From NCBI RefSeq assembly GCF_029626035.1, contig NZ_JARUBE010000003.1:434001-498000 (forward strand): a DNA stretch of 64,000 bases, written 5' to 3'. This document shows, one piece after another, positions 32,474 to 41,436 of this stretch (positions are counted from its first letter, which is position 1; each line of letters opens with the position of its first letter). Origin of the DNA: Micromonospora sp. WMMD980 (GTDB lineage: Bacteria > Actinomycetota > Actinomycetes > Mycobacteriales > Micromonosporaceae). Both the position numbers and the translations under genes were made by a program. The notes below the pieces were generated by a model. The model searched no databases and was not told where the DNA came from. It saw nothing but the letters and a program-made list of their open reading frames with translations.

Positions 32474-33823
32474 GTGGACCGTCAGCAGGAGTTCGTCCTC
32501 CGTACGCTGGAGGAGCGGGACATCCGTTTCGTCCGGCTGTGGTTCACCGACGTGCTCGGCACGCTGAAGAGCGTCTCGGTGGCCCCGGCGGAGCTGGAGG
32601 CGGCCTTCGAGGAGGGCATCGGCTTCGACGGCTCGGCGATCGAGGGCTTCGCCCGGGTCTTCGAGTCGGACATGGTGGCCATGCCCGACCCGACCACGTT
32701 CCAGGTGTTCCCGTTCGAGGGCGGGGTGAGCGGCGAGAGCGCCCGGATGTTCTGCGACATCCTGCTGCCCGACGGCAGCCCCTCCTGGGCCGACCCGCGG
32801 CACGTGCTGCGCCGGATGCTGTCCCGCGCCGCCGACAAGGGCTTCACCTTCTACACCCACCCGGAGATCGAGTTCTTCCTGCTGGAGAACGGCCCGCAGG
32901 ACGGCTCGGTGCCGGTGCCGGTGGACACCGGCGGCTACTTCGAGCACACCACCCACGCGGTGGCGCGCGACTTCCGCCGCCAGGCGGTGCTGGCGCTGGA
33001 GCGGATCGGCATCTCGGTGGAGTTCAGCCACCACGAGGTCGCCCCCGGCCAGCAGGAGATCGACCTGCGCTACGCCGACGCGCTCACCACCGCCGACAAC
33101 ATCATGACGTTCCGGCACGTGGTGAAGGAGGTGGCGCTCTCCACCGGAGTGCAGGCCAGCTTCATGCCGAAGCCGTTCACCGACCAGCCGGGCAGCGGCA
33201 TGCACACCCACCTGTCGCTGTTCGAGGGGGAGCGCAACGCGTTCCACGACGCCGGCGACCCGATGAAGTTGTCGAAGGTCGCCAAGTCGTTCATCGCCGG
33301 GCTGCTCACCCATGCCCGGGAATACACCGCGGTGACCAACCAGTGGGTCAACTCCTACAAGCGGCTCTTCCCGCAGGCGCTGCCGGACCGGATCACCGAG
33401 AGCCCGGCGTACGTCTGCTGGGGTCACCTGAACCGGTCCGCGCTGGTCCGCGTGCCGGCCTACGGCAAGCCGAACTCGGCCCGGGTGGAGGTCCGCTCGC
33501 TGGACTCGGCGACCAACCCCTACCTGGCGTTCGCGGTCATGCTGGGCGCCGGCCTGAAGGGCATCGAGGAGGGCTACGAGCTGCCCCCGGGCGCGGAGGA
33601 CGACGTCTGGTCGCTGAGCAGCGCCGAGCGCCGCGCGATGGGCTACGAGGCGCTGCCGGAGAACCTCTCCGAGGCGATCGACGTGATGGCCGGCTCGGAG
33701 TTGGTCGCCGAGGTGCTCGGCGAGCACGTCTTCGACTTCTTCCTGCGCAACAAGCGGGCCGAGTGGGAGCAGTACCGCCGCGAGGTCACCCCCTACGAGC
33801 GGCAGCACTACCTCTCGCTCTAG
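32474..33823 (+). CDS. glnA2: glutamine synthetase, GlnA2 type
   Basis: 449 aa from GTG 32474, giving the N-terminus V-DRQQEFVLRTLEERDIRF, which matches the usual GlnA2 start; GAGGGG precedes it. GS motifs: GFDGSAIEGFARVFESDM, HPEIEFFLLENG, VEFSHHEVAPGQQEID, KPFTDQPGSGMHTHLSLFEG and NRSALVRVPAYG-like active-site sequence. It ligates ammonia to glutamate or a related substrate. In Mycobacterium GlnA2 is a minor isoform beside glnE and glnA1. It lies opposite nadE with its own promoter region. Confidence 0.92.
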   Translation: MDRQQEFVLRTLEERDIRFVRLWFTDVLGTLKSVSVAPAELEAAFEEGIGFDGSAIEGFARVFESDMVAMPDPTTFQVFPFEGGVSGESARMFCDILLPDGSPSWADPRHVLRRMLSRAADKGFTFYTHPEIEFFLLENGPQDGSVPVPVDTGGYFEHTTHAVARDFRRQAVLALERIGISVEFSHHEVAPGQQEIDLRYADALTTADNIMTFRHVVKEVALSTGVQASFMPKPFTDQPGSGMHTHLSLFEGERNAFHDAGDPMKLSKVAKSFIAGLLTHAREYTAVTNQWVNSYKRLFPQALPDRITESPAYVCWGHLNRSALVRVPAYGKPNSARVEVRSLDSATNPYLAFAVMLGAGLKGIEEGYELPPGAEDDVWSLSSAERRAMGYEALPENLSEAIDVMAGSELVAEVLGEHVFDFFLRNKRAEWEQYRREVTPYERQHYLSL

Positions 33824-33904
33824 ATCACGCTGGCGCGGTGCCGCTATCGTCTGCGGCACCGCCCGCGCACCCGCGCCCGGGCGGGCGGAGCCGGGAGGGC
33901 GTTC

Positions 33905-34330
33905 GTGCTGGGAGACCTGCTCAACGGGGCGTGGCAGAGCATCGTGTTCGGGGTGGTCGGGGTGGCGCTGATGGCCGCCGGCTTCGTGCTTGTCGACCTG
34001 CTCACCCCCGGCAGGCTGCGGGAGCTGATCTGGGTCCGCCGCAACGGCAACGCCGCGTTGCTGCTCGCCGCCAACCAGCTCGGCATCGCCGGCATCGTCT
34101 TCACGGCGGTGCTGACCAGCTACAGCTCGTTCACCAAGGGGCTGGCCTCCACGGTGATCTTCGGGCTGGTCGGCCTGCTGGTGATGGCGCTGGCGTTCGT
34201 CGTGCTCGACGTGCTCACCCCGGGCAAGCTGGGCGACGTCATCGCCGCCGACGAGCCGCACCCGGCGGCCCGGGTCAGCGCCGCCACCCACTTCGGCGCC
34301 GCGCTGATCGTCTGCGCCTGCATCGCCTGA
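33905..34330 (+). CDS. DUF350 membrane protein
   Basis: 141 aa from GTG 33905 with GGGAGGG upstream. Four hydrophobic segments arranged as two similar halves: AAGFVLVDLLTPGRLRELIW and ALAFVVLDVLTPGKLGDVIA are clear internal duplicates. DUF350 proteins are inner-membrane proteins of unknown function, often with stress or polyamine genes. Located 81 bp after glnA2. Confidence 0.85.
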   Translation: MLGDLLNGAWQSIVFGVVGVALMAAGFVLVDLLTPGRLRELIWVRRNGNAALLLAANQLGIAGIVFTAVLTSYSSFTKGLASTVIFGLVGLLVMALAFVVLDVLTPGKLGDVIAADEPHPAARVSAATHFGAALIVCACIA

Positions 34331-34361
34331 CGCGTCGTACCCCCGGCCTAGGGTGCGTGGG

Positions 34362-35054
34362 GTGAACCGCACGGATCGTCTCTACGCCCTGGTCGAGGAG
34401 TTGCGGGCGGTGTCGCCGCGCCCGCGCAGCGCGCGCTGGCTGGCCCGGCGCTTCGAGGTCAGCACGCGCACCGTCGAGCGCGACATCTCCGCGCTCCAGG
34501 CTGCCGGCGTGCCGATCTGGGCCGAGCCGGGGCGCGCCGGCGGCTACGCGGTCGACCGGTCCCGCACGCTGCCACCGGTCAACCTCACCCCGGCCGAGGC
34601 GGTGGCGATGGCGGTGGCGCTGCACCGCCTCGGCGGCTCCCCGTTCGCCCCGGCGGCCGGGGCCGCGCTGCGCAAGCTGGTCGCGGTGATGCCGCCCGCC
34701 GCGGTGGCCGAGGCGCACCGGCTCGCCGGCCGGGTGCACCTGGTGGGCGACGGACCGGCCACGCCCGTCCCGGCCGCCGTCGCCGACGCGGTCGCCGCCG
34801 GGCGGGTGCTGCGCCTGGGATACGCCGACCGGGGCGGCACGGATTCGCTGCGCGACGTGGAGCCGCTTGCCTACCTGGGCAACTCGACGCACTGGTACCT
34901 GGTCGCCTGGTGCCGGCTGCGCGACGGGGTGCGTTGCTTCCGCACCGACCGGATCCGCTCGGTGCGCCCGCTGGCCGAGCCGGTGACCCGCGAGCTGCGC
35001 CCGGAGGACCTCGACCTCCCGGTAGACCGGGTGCGCCCGCTCCGCCTGGTCTGA
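34362..35054 (+). CDS. WYL-domain transcriptional regulator (YafY-like)
   Basis: 230 aa from GTG 34362 (VNRTDRLYALVEELRAVS); GTG 34353 is an alternative. The N-terminal HTH_11 domain (SARWLARRFEVSTRTVERDI, then AAGVPIWAEPGRAGGYAVD) is followed by a WYL domain (VLRLGYADRGGTD, STHWYLVAWCRLRDGVRCFR). WYL regulators sense nucleic-acid or nucleotide ligands and often accompany defence or DNA-damage genes. No partner is evident except the unusual gene at 35124. Confidence 0.87.
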   Translation: MNRTDRLYALVEELRAVSPRPRSARWLARRFEVSTRTVERDISALQAAGVPIWAEPGRAGGYAVDRSRTLPPVNLTPAEAVAMAVALHRLGGSPFAPAAGAALRKLVAVMPPAAVAEAHRLAGRVHLVGDGPATPVPAAVADAVAAGRVLRLGYADRGGTDSLRDVEPLAYLGNSTHWYLVAWCRLRDGVRCFRTDRIRSVRPLAEPVTRELRPEDLDLPVDRVRPLRLV

Positions 35055-35123
35055 AACCCGACAGCGCGGGTTGCCGGCTTCGGTGATCCTGGTGGGTCTG
35101 CCGTCCTTCAGGAGGAAACGCCG

Positions 35124-36188
35124 GTGCCCGACACGCTCAGCTACGCCGACGCCGTACGCCTGCTCGGCGGGGAGAAGAGCACGGTCGTCGACTGGTTCGA
35201 CAAGCTGACCGGGCGCGAGCTGTTCCCGGAGGCGACCGTCACCGTGGACGAGTGGCGGGCCCAGGTCGGGCTCTGGCGGTCGCAGCTCGGAGCCGACGAG
35301 TGGGACAGCCTGGCCGACCTGCTGGCGTTGGAGCGGCGGGGCCGGGCGTCCAGCCGGGACGTGAGGATCTGGGTGGACGATCGGTTCGCCGTGCCACCTG
35401 AGCCCGACCTGGGTTGGGTGTCGGGGCTGGCGACCGACAGGCCGGGGCACGGCTATCGCCTACCGGTCGAGCTGCTGGTGCGGTCGCGGCGTGCCGCGCA
35501 CCTGAGTTGCGACCGGACCGAGGCGCTGCTGGTGCACGCTGTGGAACCGGTGATCGACCAGTTGCACACCCTGCTCACGACGTACCAGTCTCCGGAGGAG
35601 GGCGTCGCGCTCTCGGCCGCCCGGGCGCTGTTCACCGCCTGGCTGCTGCCGCTGCGGCCGACGAGCCAACGGCAGCGCCGGGAGGTCTACCTGCGCTGCG
35701 CGCGGTTGATCGGGGATGCGGCCGGTCTGGTGGAGGACTGGGATCGGGCCGCCTTCCTGCGACTGCTGCTGGATCGACTGGCGCAGGACCAGGAGGTGTC
35801 GCCGGCGGTGGTCGCGGAGGTGCTGCTCGCCTGCCGGGCGACGTTGATGCAGGACCCGAGCGTCGCCACGGTCATGCTGCACTGCGTCGAACGCATGTGG
35901 GGCGCCGACGAGGAGGTGGACGACACCCTCGCGCGAGTCGTCGGTCAGGTGGTCAGCGCCCAGGCAGTCTCGGCCGGCCCGCTCCACCCGGCGACGTCGG
36001 AGGCGGTGGCACGCCTGCGTGGTCGAGGTGCCCGGTCGGAGCCGCCGGTGATGCTGGCCGAGTTCACGGCTGAGGTACGCCGCGGGTGGTCTGACCCGGC
36101 GCACCGACGGGAGCCGACGTCGGGTGCCGACGCCACGGCGAAACACCGACAGGACGCTGTCGTGGACACCCCCGAGGCTGGATCCTGA
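35124..36188 (+). CDS. orphan protein with NACHT-associated helical (NNH-like) N-terminus
   Basis: 354 aa; CAGGAGGAAA precedes GTG 35124. The first 35 residues, LSYADAVRLLGGEKSTVV and DWFDKLTG, resemble the N-terminal helical domain that precedes NACHT ATPases in actinobacterial NLR-like proteins (from memory). There is no P-loop here; the rest is helical (LSAARALFTAWLLPLRPTSQ, REVYLRCARLIGDAAGLV, VSPAVVAEVLLACRATLM). It may be a stand-alone adaptor or a shortened relative. It follows the WYL regulator by 69 bp. Function unknown. Confidence 0.65.
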   Translation: MPDTLSYADAVRLLGGEKSTVVDWFDKLTGRELFPEATVTVDEWRAQVGLWRSQLGADEWDSLADLLALERRGRASSRDVRIWVDDRFAVPPEPDLGWVSGLATDRPGHGYRLPVELLVRSRRAAHLSCDRTEALLVHAVEPVIDQLHTLLTTYQSPEEGVALSAARALFTAWLLPLRPTSQRQRREVYLRCARLIGDAAGLVEDWDRAAFLRLLLDRLAQDQEVSPAVVAEVLLACRATLMQDPSVATVMLHCVERMWGADEEVDDTLARVVGQVVSAQAVSAGPLHPATSEAVARLRGRGARSEPPVMLAEFTAEVRRGWSDPAHRREPTSGADATAKHRQDAVVDTPEAGS

Positions 36189-36225
36189 CGACGCCGGCAC
36201 GGGGCCGGCGCGGCGAGGAGGCAGC

Positions 36226-36597
36226 ATGTCCAGCACGCCCGTGACCTGGTTCGAGATCGGCTCCGACCGCCCGGACGAGGCGCAGCGGTTCTACGCCGAC
36301 CTGTTCGGCTGGGGCTTCGAGGAGCAGGGCGGCCCGGGTAACTCCTACCGGCAGACCGGAGCCGGTGGCGAGCGGGGGATCGGCGGCGCGATCCGGGGCA
36401 CCGGTTCCGCCGCCGACAACTACGCGATCTTCTACGCCCAGGTGCCGGACGTGGCGGAGACCTGCCGGCGGGCCGAGGCGGCCGGCGGCACGGTGCTGGC
36501 GAAGCCGGTGACCGCGCCGAGCGGCCTGGTGCACGCGCGCCTGCGCGACCCGTCCGGCAACCTGCTCGGCGTCTTCACCCCGCCGGCCGGCGGCTGA
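36226..36597 (+). CDS. VOC (glyoxalase/dioxygenase) family protein
   Basis: 123 aa with GAGGAGG before ATG 36226. A single-repeat-pair VOC fold: MSSTPVTWFEIGSDRPDEAQ, RFYADLFGWGFEE, IFYAQVPDVAETCRRAEAAG and LRDPSGNLLGVFTPPAGG. Metal-binding positions are partly changed, so it may be a binding protein rather than an enzyme. A strong terminator hairpin follows. Confidence 0.85.
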   Translation: MSSTPVTWFEIGSDRPDEAQRFYADLFGWGFEEQGGPGNSYRQTGAGGERGIGGAIRGTGSAADNYAIFYAQVPDVAETCRRAEAAGGTVLAKPVTAPSGLVHARLRDPSGNLLGVFTPPAGG

Positions 36598-36606
36598 GCG
36601 CTCCGT

Positions 36607-36635
36607 GCTCCCGGCTCGGTGGCGGAGCCGGGAGC
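36607..36635. terminator. terminator hairpin after the VOC gene
   Basis: GCTCCCGGCTC (36607-36617) and GAGCCGGGAGC (36625-36635) are perfect 11-bp arms with a 7-base loop. No T-run follows, as is common in actinomycetes. Confidence 0.65.
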
Positions 36636-36732
36636 AAGGAGTTGCGGGGGATGCAAGGGGTTGCGCATACCGTCGATTGTGAACCTCTGGTTTCCGGGGA
36701 TTGAAGCTGGTAACTTCCTGGCACCACGCGTC

Positions 36733-36744
36733 GCAAGTTCTTGC
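36733..36744. promoter_or_regulatory. candidate LacI/MalR-type operator of the amylase gene
   Basis: GCAAG-TT-CTTGC is a perfect 5-bp inverted repeat 57 bp before the amylase start. Further CTTGC/GCAAG words occur nearby (GATGCAAGGGGTTGC at about 36649, CCTTGCG at 36758). Streptomyces amylase promoters carry similar repeats bound by the maltose regulator; assignment here is by analogy. Confidence 0.5.
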
Positions 36745-36800
36745 AACGCCTTCATCCCCTTGCGTCCGCCGGAGCGGGCCAGGGTGTCAGGAGAGCCGCC

Positions 36801-39800
36801 ATGAGGGGCAGGACCACCACCACCCGCCGCCGGTGGGGCGCGCTCGCGCTCGCCACCGGCGTGCTCGCCGCGCTGCTGCCGTTCACCGCCGCCGCCGCGG
36901 CCAACACCGTCACCGTCTACTACCAGCCCCCGGCCGCCTGGGGCGCCGCCGTGAACATCCACTACGGCGTGGACGGGCAGGCCTGGACCGCCGTGCCCGG
37001 CGTGCCGATGGACACCGCCTGCGCCGGCTGGCGGCGCAAGACGCTCGACCTCGGCGCCGCCGCCGGCCTCCAGGTCGTCTTCACCAACGGCAGCGGCGTC
37101 TGGGACAACAACAACGGCGCCAACTACCGCCTCGGCACCGGCGCGGTCACCGTCGCCGGCGGCCGGATCGGCACCGGCGACCCGTGCGCGACCGCCACCC
37201 CGTCGCCGACCCCGTCCGCCACCACCAGCCCCTCGCCGGCGCCGTCCGACATCGCCGGGAACACCGCCGAGGTCTGGTACCACCTCACCCCGCGCGGCTG
37301 GAGCGCCGCGAACCTGCACTACCGACCCGCCGGCGGGGCCTGGACCAGCGCGCCGGGTGTGGCCATGGAGACGCGCTGCGCCGGCTGGGCCCGCCGGATC
37401 GTCGACCTCGGCGCGGCCGGCGGGCTCACCGCGGCGTTCAACGACACCGCCGGCACCTGGGACAACAACGGCGGCGCCGACTACACCCTGGGCGTCGGGC
37501 GCAGCGTCGTCGACAACGGCCGGGTCACCGCCTCCGCCGCCGACCCCTGTGCGCCGGCCGTCCCGGACACCACGCCGCCGTCCGCGCCGGGCGGCCTCAC
37601 CGCGGTCGCCGACGGGCTGGCGGTCACCCTGAGCTGGACCGCCGCCACCGACGACCGGGGCGTGACCGGGTACGAGCTGACCCGCACCGGCGGCGCCGGG
37701 AGCACCACGGTCACCAGCACCACCACCCGGTACGTCGCGTACGACCTGCGGCCCGCCACGGCGTACACCTGGAGCGTGCGGGCGCTCGACGCGGCCGGCA
37801 ACCGGTCGGCGGCGAGCGCGCCGGCGTCCGCGACCACCGGCGCCGCTCCGGCCGGCGGCGCACCGCTCGGCGGTGACCCGCGCGAGGGCAGCATCTACTT
37901 CGTGATGACCGCGCGGTTCGCCGACGGCGACCCGGCCAACGACCGGGGCGGCAGCCAGCACGTGGCCTCCGGCAACGCCGCAAACGGCGACCCGATGTTC
38001 CGGGGCGACTTCAAGGGGCTGGTCGACAAGCTCGACTACATCAAGGCGCTCGGGTTCTCGGCCATCTGGATCACGCCGGTGGTGCTCAACCGCTCCGACT
38101 ACGACTACCACGGCTATCACGGGTGGGACTTCTACCGCGTCGATCCGCGGCTGGAGAGCGCAGGTGCGTCCTACCAGGACCTGATCAACGCGGCGCACGC
38201 CAAGGGCATCAAGATCTTCCAGGACGTGGTCTACAACCACAGCTCCCGCTGGGGCGCCAAGGGCCTGTTCACGCCCACCGTCTACGGGACCCGCGACGAC
38301 CAGTGGAAGTGGTACTACGACCAGCCGCAGGCCGGCCGGGAGTACGACCCGATGGTCGAGGCGACCGGGAACGACCCGGCGCTCACCCCGGCGCAGAACG
38401 CCAAGGCCAAGGGCCGGCCGTACAACGGCGACGTGTGGTCGTCCGCCGCGCCCACCGGGAACACGTGCCTGAACTGGGGTACGCCCACCGGCGGGCGCAG
38501 CCCCGAGGGATACACGCTCTACAACTGTCAGTGGCCCACCCCGACCAGCAAGTTGTTCCCGGCCGACAAGTACCACCAGTGCTGGATCGGCAACTGGGAG
38601 GGCGAGGACGCGCGGAGCTGCTGGCTGCACGAGGACCTGGCCGACTTCAACACCGAGAACGCGGCCGTGCAGGAATACCTGATCAACGCGTACAACCGGT
38701 TCATCGACATGGGGGTGGACGGCTTCCGCATCGACACCGCCGTGCACATTCCCCGGGTCACCTGGAACCGGCGCTTCCTGCCCGCCATCCAGCAGCACGC
38801 CGTGTCCCGGTTCGGCGCGAAGGGCAAGGACTTCTACGTCTTCGGCGAGGTCGCCGCGTTCGTCAACGACAAGTGGAACCGCGGCTCGGTCAACCACTCC
38901 GCCCAGTTCTTCACCTGGAAGGAGCGCAAGGAGTACAGCCCGGACGACGTGCGGGCCGCGATCGAGCAGTACGACTACGAGCAACTGCTCGGCCCGGCCG
39001 GACAGCCCACCACCGACAACGCGTTCCTGCGCGGCAACGCGTACCACGCGCCGGACCACTCGAAGTTCTCCGGCATGAACGTGATCGACATGCGCATGCA
39101 CATGAACTTCTCCGACGCCGGCAACGCGTTCGGCAACGGCAAGGACTCCGACGACAGCTACAACGACGCCACCTACAACGTGGTCTACGTCGACAGCCAC
39201 GACTACGGGCCGAACAAGTCGTCGACCCGCTACACCGGTGGCACCGACGCGTGGGCGGAGAACATGAGCCTGATGTGGACGTTCCGCGGCATCCCGACGC
39301 TCTACTACGGCTCCGAGATCGAGTTCCAGAAGGGCGCCCGGATCGACTGCGGGCCGACCTGCCCGCTCGCCACCACGGGCCGCGCCTACTACGGCGACCA
39401 CCTGGCCGGCACGGTCACCGCCGCCGGCTTCGGGGTGGTCGGCTCGGCCAGCGGGACGGTGGCCACCACGCTCGCCCAGCCGCTGGTCAGGCACGTGCAG
39501 CGGCTCAACCTGATCCGGCGGGCCGTGCCGGCGCTGCAGAAGGGGCAGTACTCGACCGAGGGCGTCAGTGGCGTGATGGCCTACAAGCGGCGCTTCACCG
39601 AGGGCGCGGTGGACAGCTTCGCGCTGGTCACCGTCTCCGGCGGCGCCACGTTCCGGGGCGTGCCGAACGGTCGGTACACCGACGCCGTGACCGGCGACGT
39701 GCGCACGGTCACCGACGGCACGCTCACCGCCGCGGTGAGCGGCAAGGGCAACCTGCGCGTCTACGTGCTCGACCTGCCCGGCAACCCCGCGCCGGGGAAG

Positions 39801-39830
39801 GTCGGCGCGGACGGTCCGTACCTGCGCTGA
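36801..39830 (+). CDS. secreted modular alpha-amylase (GH13 with two starch-binding modules)
   Basis: 1009 aa. A signal peptide (residues 1-34, ALATGVLAALLPFTAAAAAN), two similar CBM25-like modules (about 35-133 and 150-252; both contain VDLGAAGGL/LDLGAAAGL and DNN motifs) joined by a Pro/Ser/Thr linker, a fibronectin type III domain (254-350), then GH13 from about 360. Catalytic residues: nucleophile D645 (FRIDTA), acid/base E683 (VFGEVA), and D801 (VDSHDYG). It hydrolyses alpha-1,4-glucan outside the cell. AGGAGAG precedes ATG 36801. Confidence 0.92.
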   Translation: MRGRTTTTRRRWGALALATGVLAALLPFTAAAAANTVTVYYQPPAAWGAAVNIHYGVDGQAWTAVPGVPMDTACAGWRRKTLDLGAAAGLQVVFTNGSGVWDNNNGANYRLGTGAVTVAGGRIGTGDPCATATPSPTPSATTSPSPAPSDIAGNTAEVWYHLTPRGWSAANLHYRPAGGAWTSAPGVAMETRCAGWARRIVDLGAAGGLTAAFNDTAGTWDNNGGADYTLGVGRSVVDNGRVTASAADPCAPAVPDTTPPSAPGGLTAVADGLAVTLSWTAATDDRGVTGYELTRTGGAGSTTVTSTTTRYVAYDLRPATAYTWSVRALDAAGNRSAASAPASATTGAAPAGGAPLGGDPREGSIYFVMTARFADGDPANDRGGSQHVASGNAANGDPMFRGDFKGLVDKLDYIKALGFSAIWITPVVLNRSDYDYHGYHGWDFYRVDPRLESAGASYQDLINAAHAKGIKIFQDVVYNHSSRWGAKGLFTPTVYGTRDDQWKWYYDQPQAGREYDPMVEATGNDPALTPAQNAKAKGRPYNGDVWSSAAPTGNTCLNWGTPTGGRSPEGYTLYNCQWPTPTSKLFPADKYHQCWIGNWEGEDARSCWLHEDLADFNTENAAVQEYLINAYNRFIDMGVDGFRIDTAVHIPRVTWNRRFLPAIQQHAVSRFGAKGKDFYVFGEVAAFVNDKWNRGSVNHSAQFFTWKERKEYSPDDVRAAIEQYDYEQLLGPAGQPTTDNAFLRGNAYHAPDHSKFSGMNVIDMRMHMNFSDAGNAFGNGKDSDDSYNDATYNVVYVDSHDYGPNKSSTRYTGGTDAWAENMSLMWTFRGIPTLYYGSEIEFQKGARIDCGPTCPLATTGRAYYGDHLAGTVTAAGFGVVGSASGTVATTLAQPLVRHVQRLNLIRRAVPALQKGQYSTEGVSGVMAYKRRFTEGAVDSFALVTVSGGATFRGVPNGRYTDAVTGDVRTVTDGTLTAAVSGKGNLRVYVLDLPGNPAPGKVGADGPYLR

Positions 39831-39842
39831 CCGCCGGCGCGT

Positions 39843-39896
39843 GTTAAGCGGGGCCCCCTCCTATGCCGAAAGCGTTAAGAGGGGGCCCCTCCTTTC
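39843..39896. repeat. GGGGCCCC intergenic repeat, copy 3
   Basis: GTTAAGCGGGGCCCCCTCC, TATGCCGAAAGCGTTAAG, then GGGGGCCCCTCCTTTCAC. It lies between convergent genes, and its end includes the stop codon of the next minus-strand gene. Confidence 0.82.
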
Positions 39897-40341
39897 ACTT
39901 GTGCCAGTTGCGGTGGGTCATGCCGCCGGGGCCGGGGAACACGCCGGACTCGGCGGCCTTGAGCACCGCGTCGGCCTGCTCCTGGGTCAGCTTGCCGTCC
40001 CTGACGGCCTGGTCGAGCCGGCCCTTCAGCGCGGCCTGCCGGTCCTGCGCCGACGGCGGCGTCGGCCGCTCCGGGCGGTCGGCCTGGCGCTGCTCGCGCA
40101 GCTTCTCCAGCGCCGCCGTCACCTTGTCGGCCGGCACGCCCAACTCCTTGGCGAGCGCGTCGGCGAACTCGGCCTGCCGGTCGGCGTACCGCTGCTGGCG
40201 GTCGCCGCCCTGGTCGGTGCTCGCGCCGGCGCTCGGGCCCTTGTCGTCTGCGAGCGCCACCGTCGGGGCGGCGATCCCGACGCCGAGCACCCCGGCGGCG
40301 GCCAGGCCGACCAGCAGGCGCTTCCTCGTCGTGCGGATCAT
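39895..40341 (-). CDS. secreted small helical protein
   Basis: 148 aa with a signal peptide (MIRTTRKRLLVGLAAAGVLG, cleavage after VALA). The mature part is helical: AEFADALAKELGVPADKVTA, ALEKLREQRQAD and LDQAVRDGKLTQEQADAVLK, a repeated short helix pattern also seen in DUF2680-like proteins. It ends in GGMTHRNWHK. Possibly a periplasmic or extracellular chaperone or metal-sensing protein; function unknown. AAGGAGAT precedes the start. The 180 bp upstream are non-coding. Confidence 0.7.
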   Translation of the reverse strand: MIRTTRKRLLVGLAAAGVLGVGIAAPTVALADDKGPSAGASTDQGGDRQQRYADRQAEFADALAKELGVPADKVTAALEKLREQRQADRPERPTPPSAQDRQAALKGRLDQAVRDGKLTQEQADAVLKAAESGVFPGPGGMTHRNWHK

Positions 40342-40521
40342 GCGGATCTCCTTTTCGGTGGTGGTGCGATGACGTCACCGACAGTGACCGCTGGAGCTGG
40401 GGGCAACCCATGGCGAACCTGTCAGCGAGCTGGCAATCCGGAGCGGGGATCCGGACAAAAACGGTTGCGCGGTCACCGTGGCGGTCGGAAGGGTGGGCGG
40501 AATCCCGACGAAAGGCGCCTC

Positions 40522-41436
40522 ATGACACAGCCCGTCATCCGCGAGGTCCCGCTGACCGGGCCGGGCTCCGGCCCGTACGCGATCACGGTCGGGCCGGACG
40601 GCGCGCTCTGGCTGACGCTGGCCGGCTCCGGCGGCGTCGCCCGGCTGGGCCTCGACGGTGTGGTGCGGACCTACCGCGCCGACCCGCCGGAGAGCCGCCC
40701 GCTGATCATCACCACCGGGCCGGACGGCGCGCTCTGGTACACCCGCTCCGGCGACCACCGGCTCGGCCGGATCACCGTCGACGGCGAGAGCGGTTCGGTG
40801 GCGCTGCCGCCCGGCTGCGCCCCGTGCGGCCTGGCGACCGGCCCGGACGGCGCGCTCTGGTACGCCGGAATGGGCGACGACACGGTCGGGCGGGTGAGCG
40901 TGGACGGGGAGGTCAGCACGTTCCCGTTGCCGGTCGCCAAGGGTTTCCCGTCGATGCTGGCCACCGGCCCGGACGACGCCCTCTGGCTCACGCTCAACCA
41001 GGCGAACGCGATCGCCCGGGTCGGCCTGGACGGGTCGGTGACGTTGCACCCGTTGCCCACCGAGGCCGCCGGGCCGGTCGGCATCACCGGTGGCGGTGAC
41101 GGCGCGCTCTGGTTCGTCGAGATCGCCGCCGGGCAGCTCGGCCGGATCACCCCCGACGGGCGGATCGACGAGTTTCCGCTGCCCGACCGGGCGGCCCGCC
41201 CGCACGCGATCGTCGCCGACCCGGCCGGCGGCTGCTGGTTCACCGAGTGGGCCGCGAACCGCCTCGGCCACGTCGCCCCCGACGGCACGTTCACCCACCA
41301 CACCCTGCCCACCGCGCGTTCCGAACCCCACGGCCTCACGCTCACCCCCGACGCCTCGGTCTGGGTCGCCCTGGAAACCGGCGCGGTGGCCCACCTCAGC
41401 GCGGCGCGCGGCGCGGTCAACGGACGGCGGGGGTGA
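40522..41436 (+). CDS. vgb: virginiamycin B lyase-like six-bladed propeller (Vgb family)
   Basis: 304 aa from ATG 40522. Repeats of GPDGALWxT or GDGALWF occur at about 45-residue spacing (five or six copies), and PHAIVADPAGGCWFTEWAAN, with SEPHGLTLTPDASVW, places conserved His residues as in Vgb. Known Vgb enzymes linearise streptogramin B by lyase action, giving resistance. Many actinomycete homologues have untested activity, so antibiotic resistance is inference. No signal peptide. Confidence 0.8.
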   Translation: MTQPVIREVPLTGPGSGPYAITVGPDGALWLTLAGSGGVARLGLDGVVRTYRADPPESRPLIITTGPDGALWYTRSGDHRLGRITVDGESGSVALPPGCAPCGLATGPDGALWYAGMGDDTVGRVSVDGEVSTFPLPVAKGFPSMLATGPDDALWLTLNQANAIARVGLDGSVTLHPLPTEAAGPVGITGGGDGALWFVEIAAGQLGRITPDGRIDEFPLPDRAARPHAIVADPAGGCWFTEWAANRLGHVAPDGTFTHHTLPTARSEPHGLTLTPDASVWVALETGAVAHLSAARGAVNGRRG

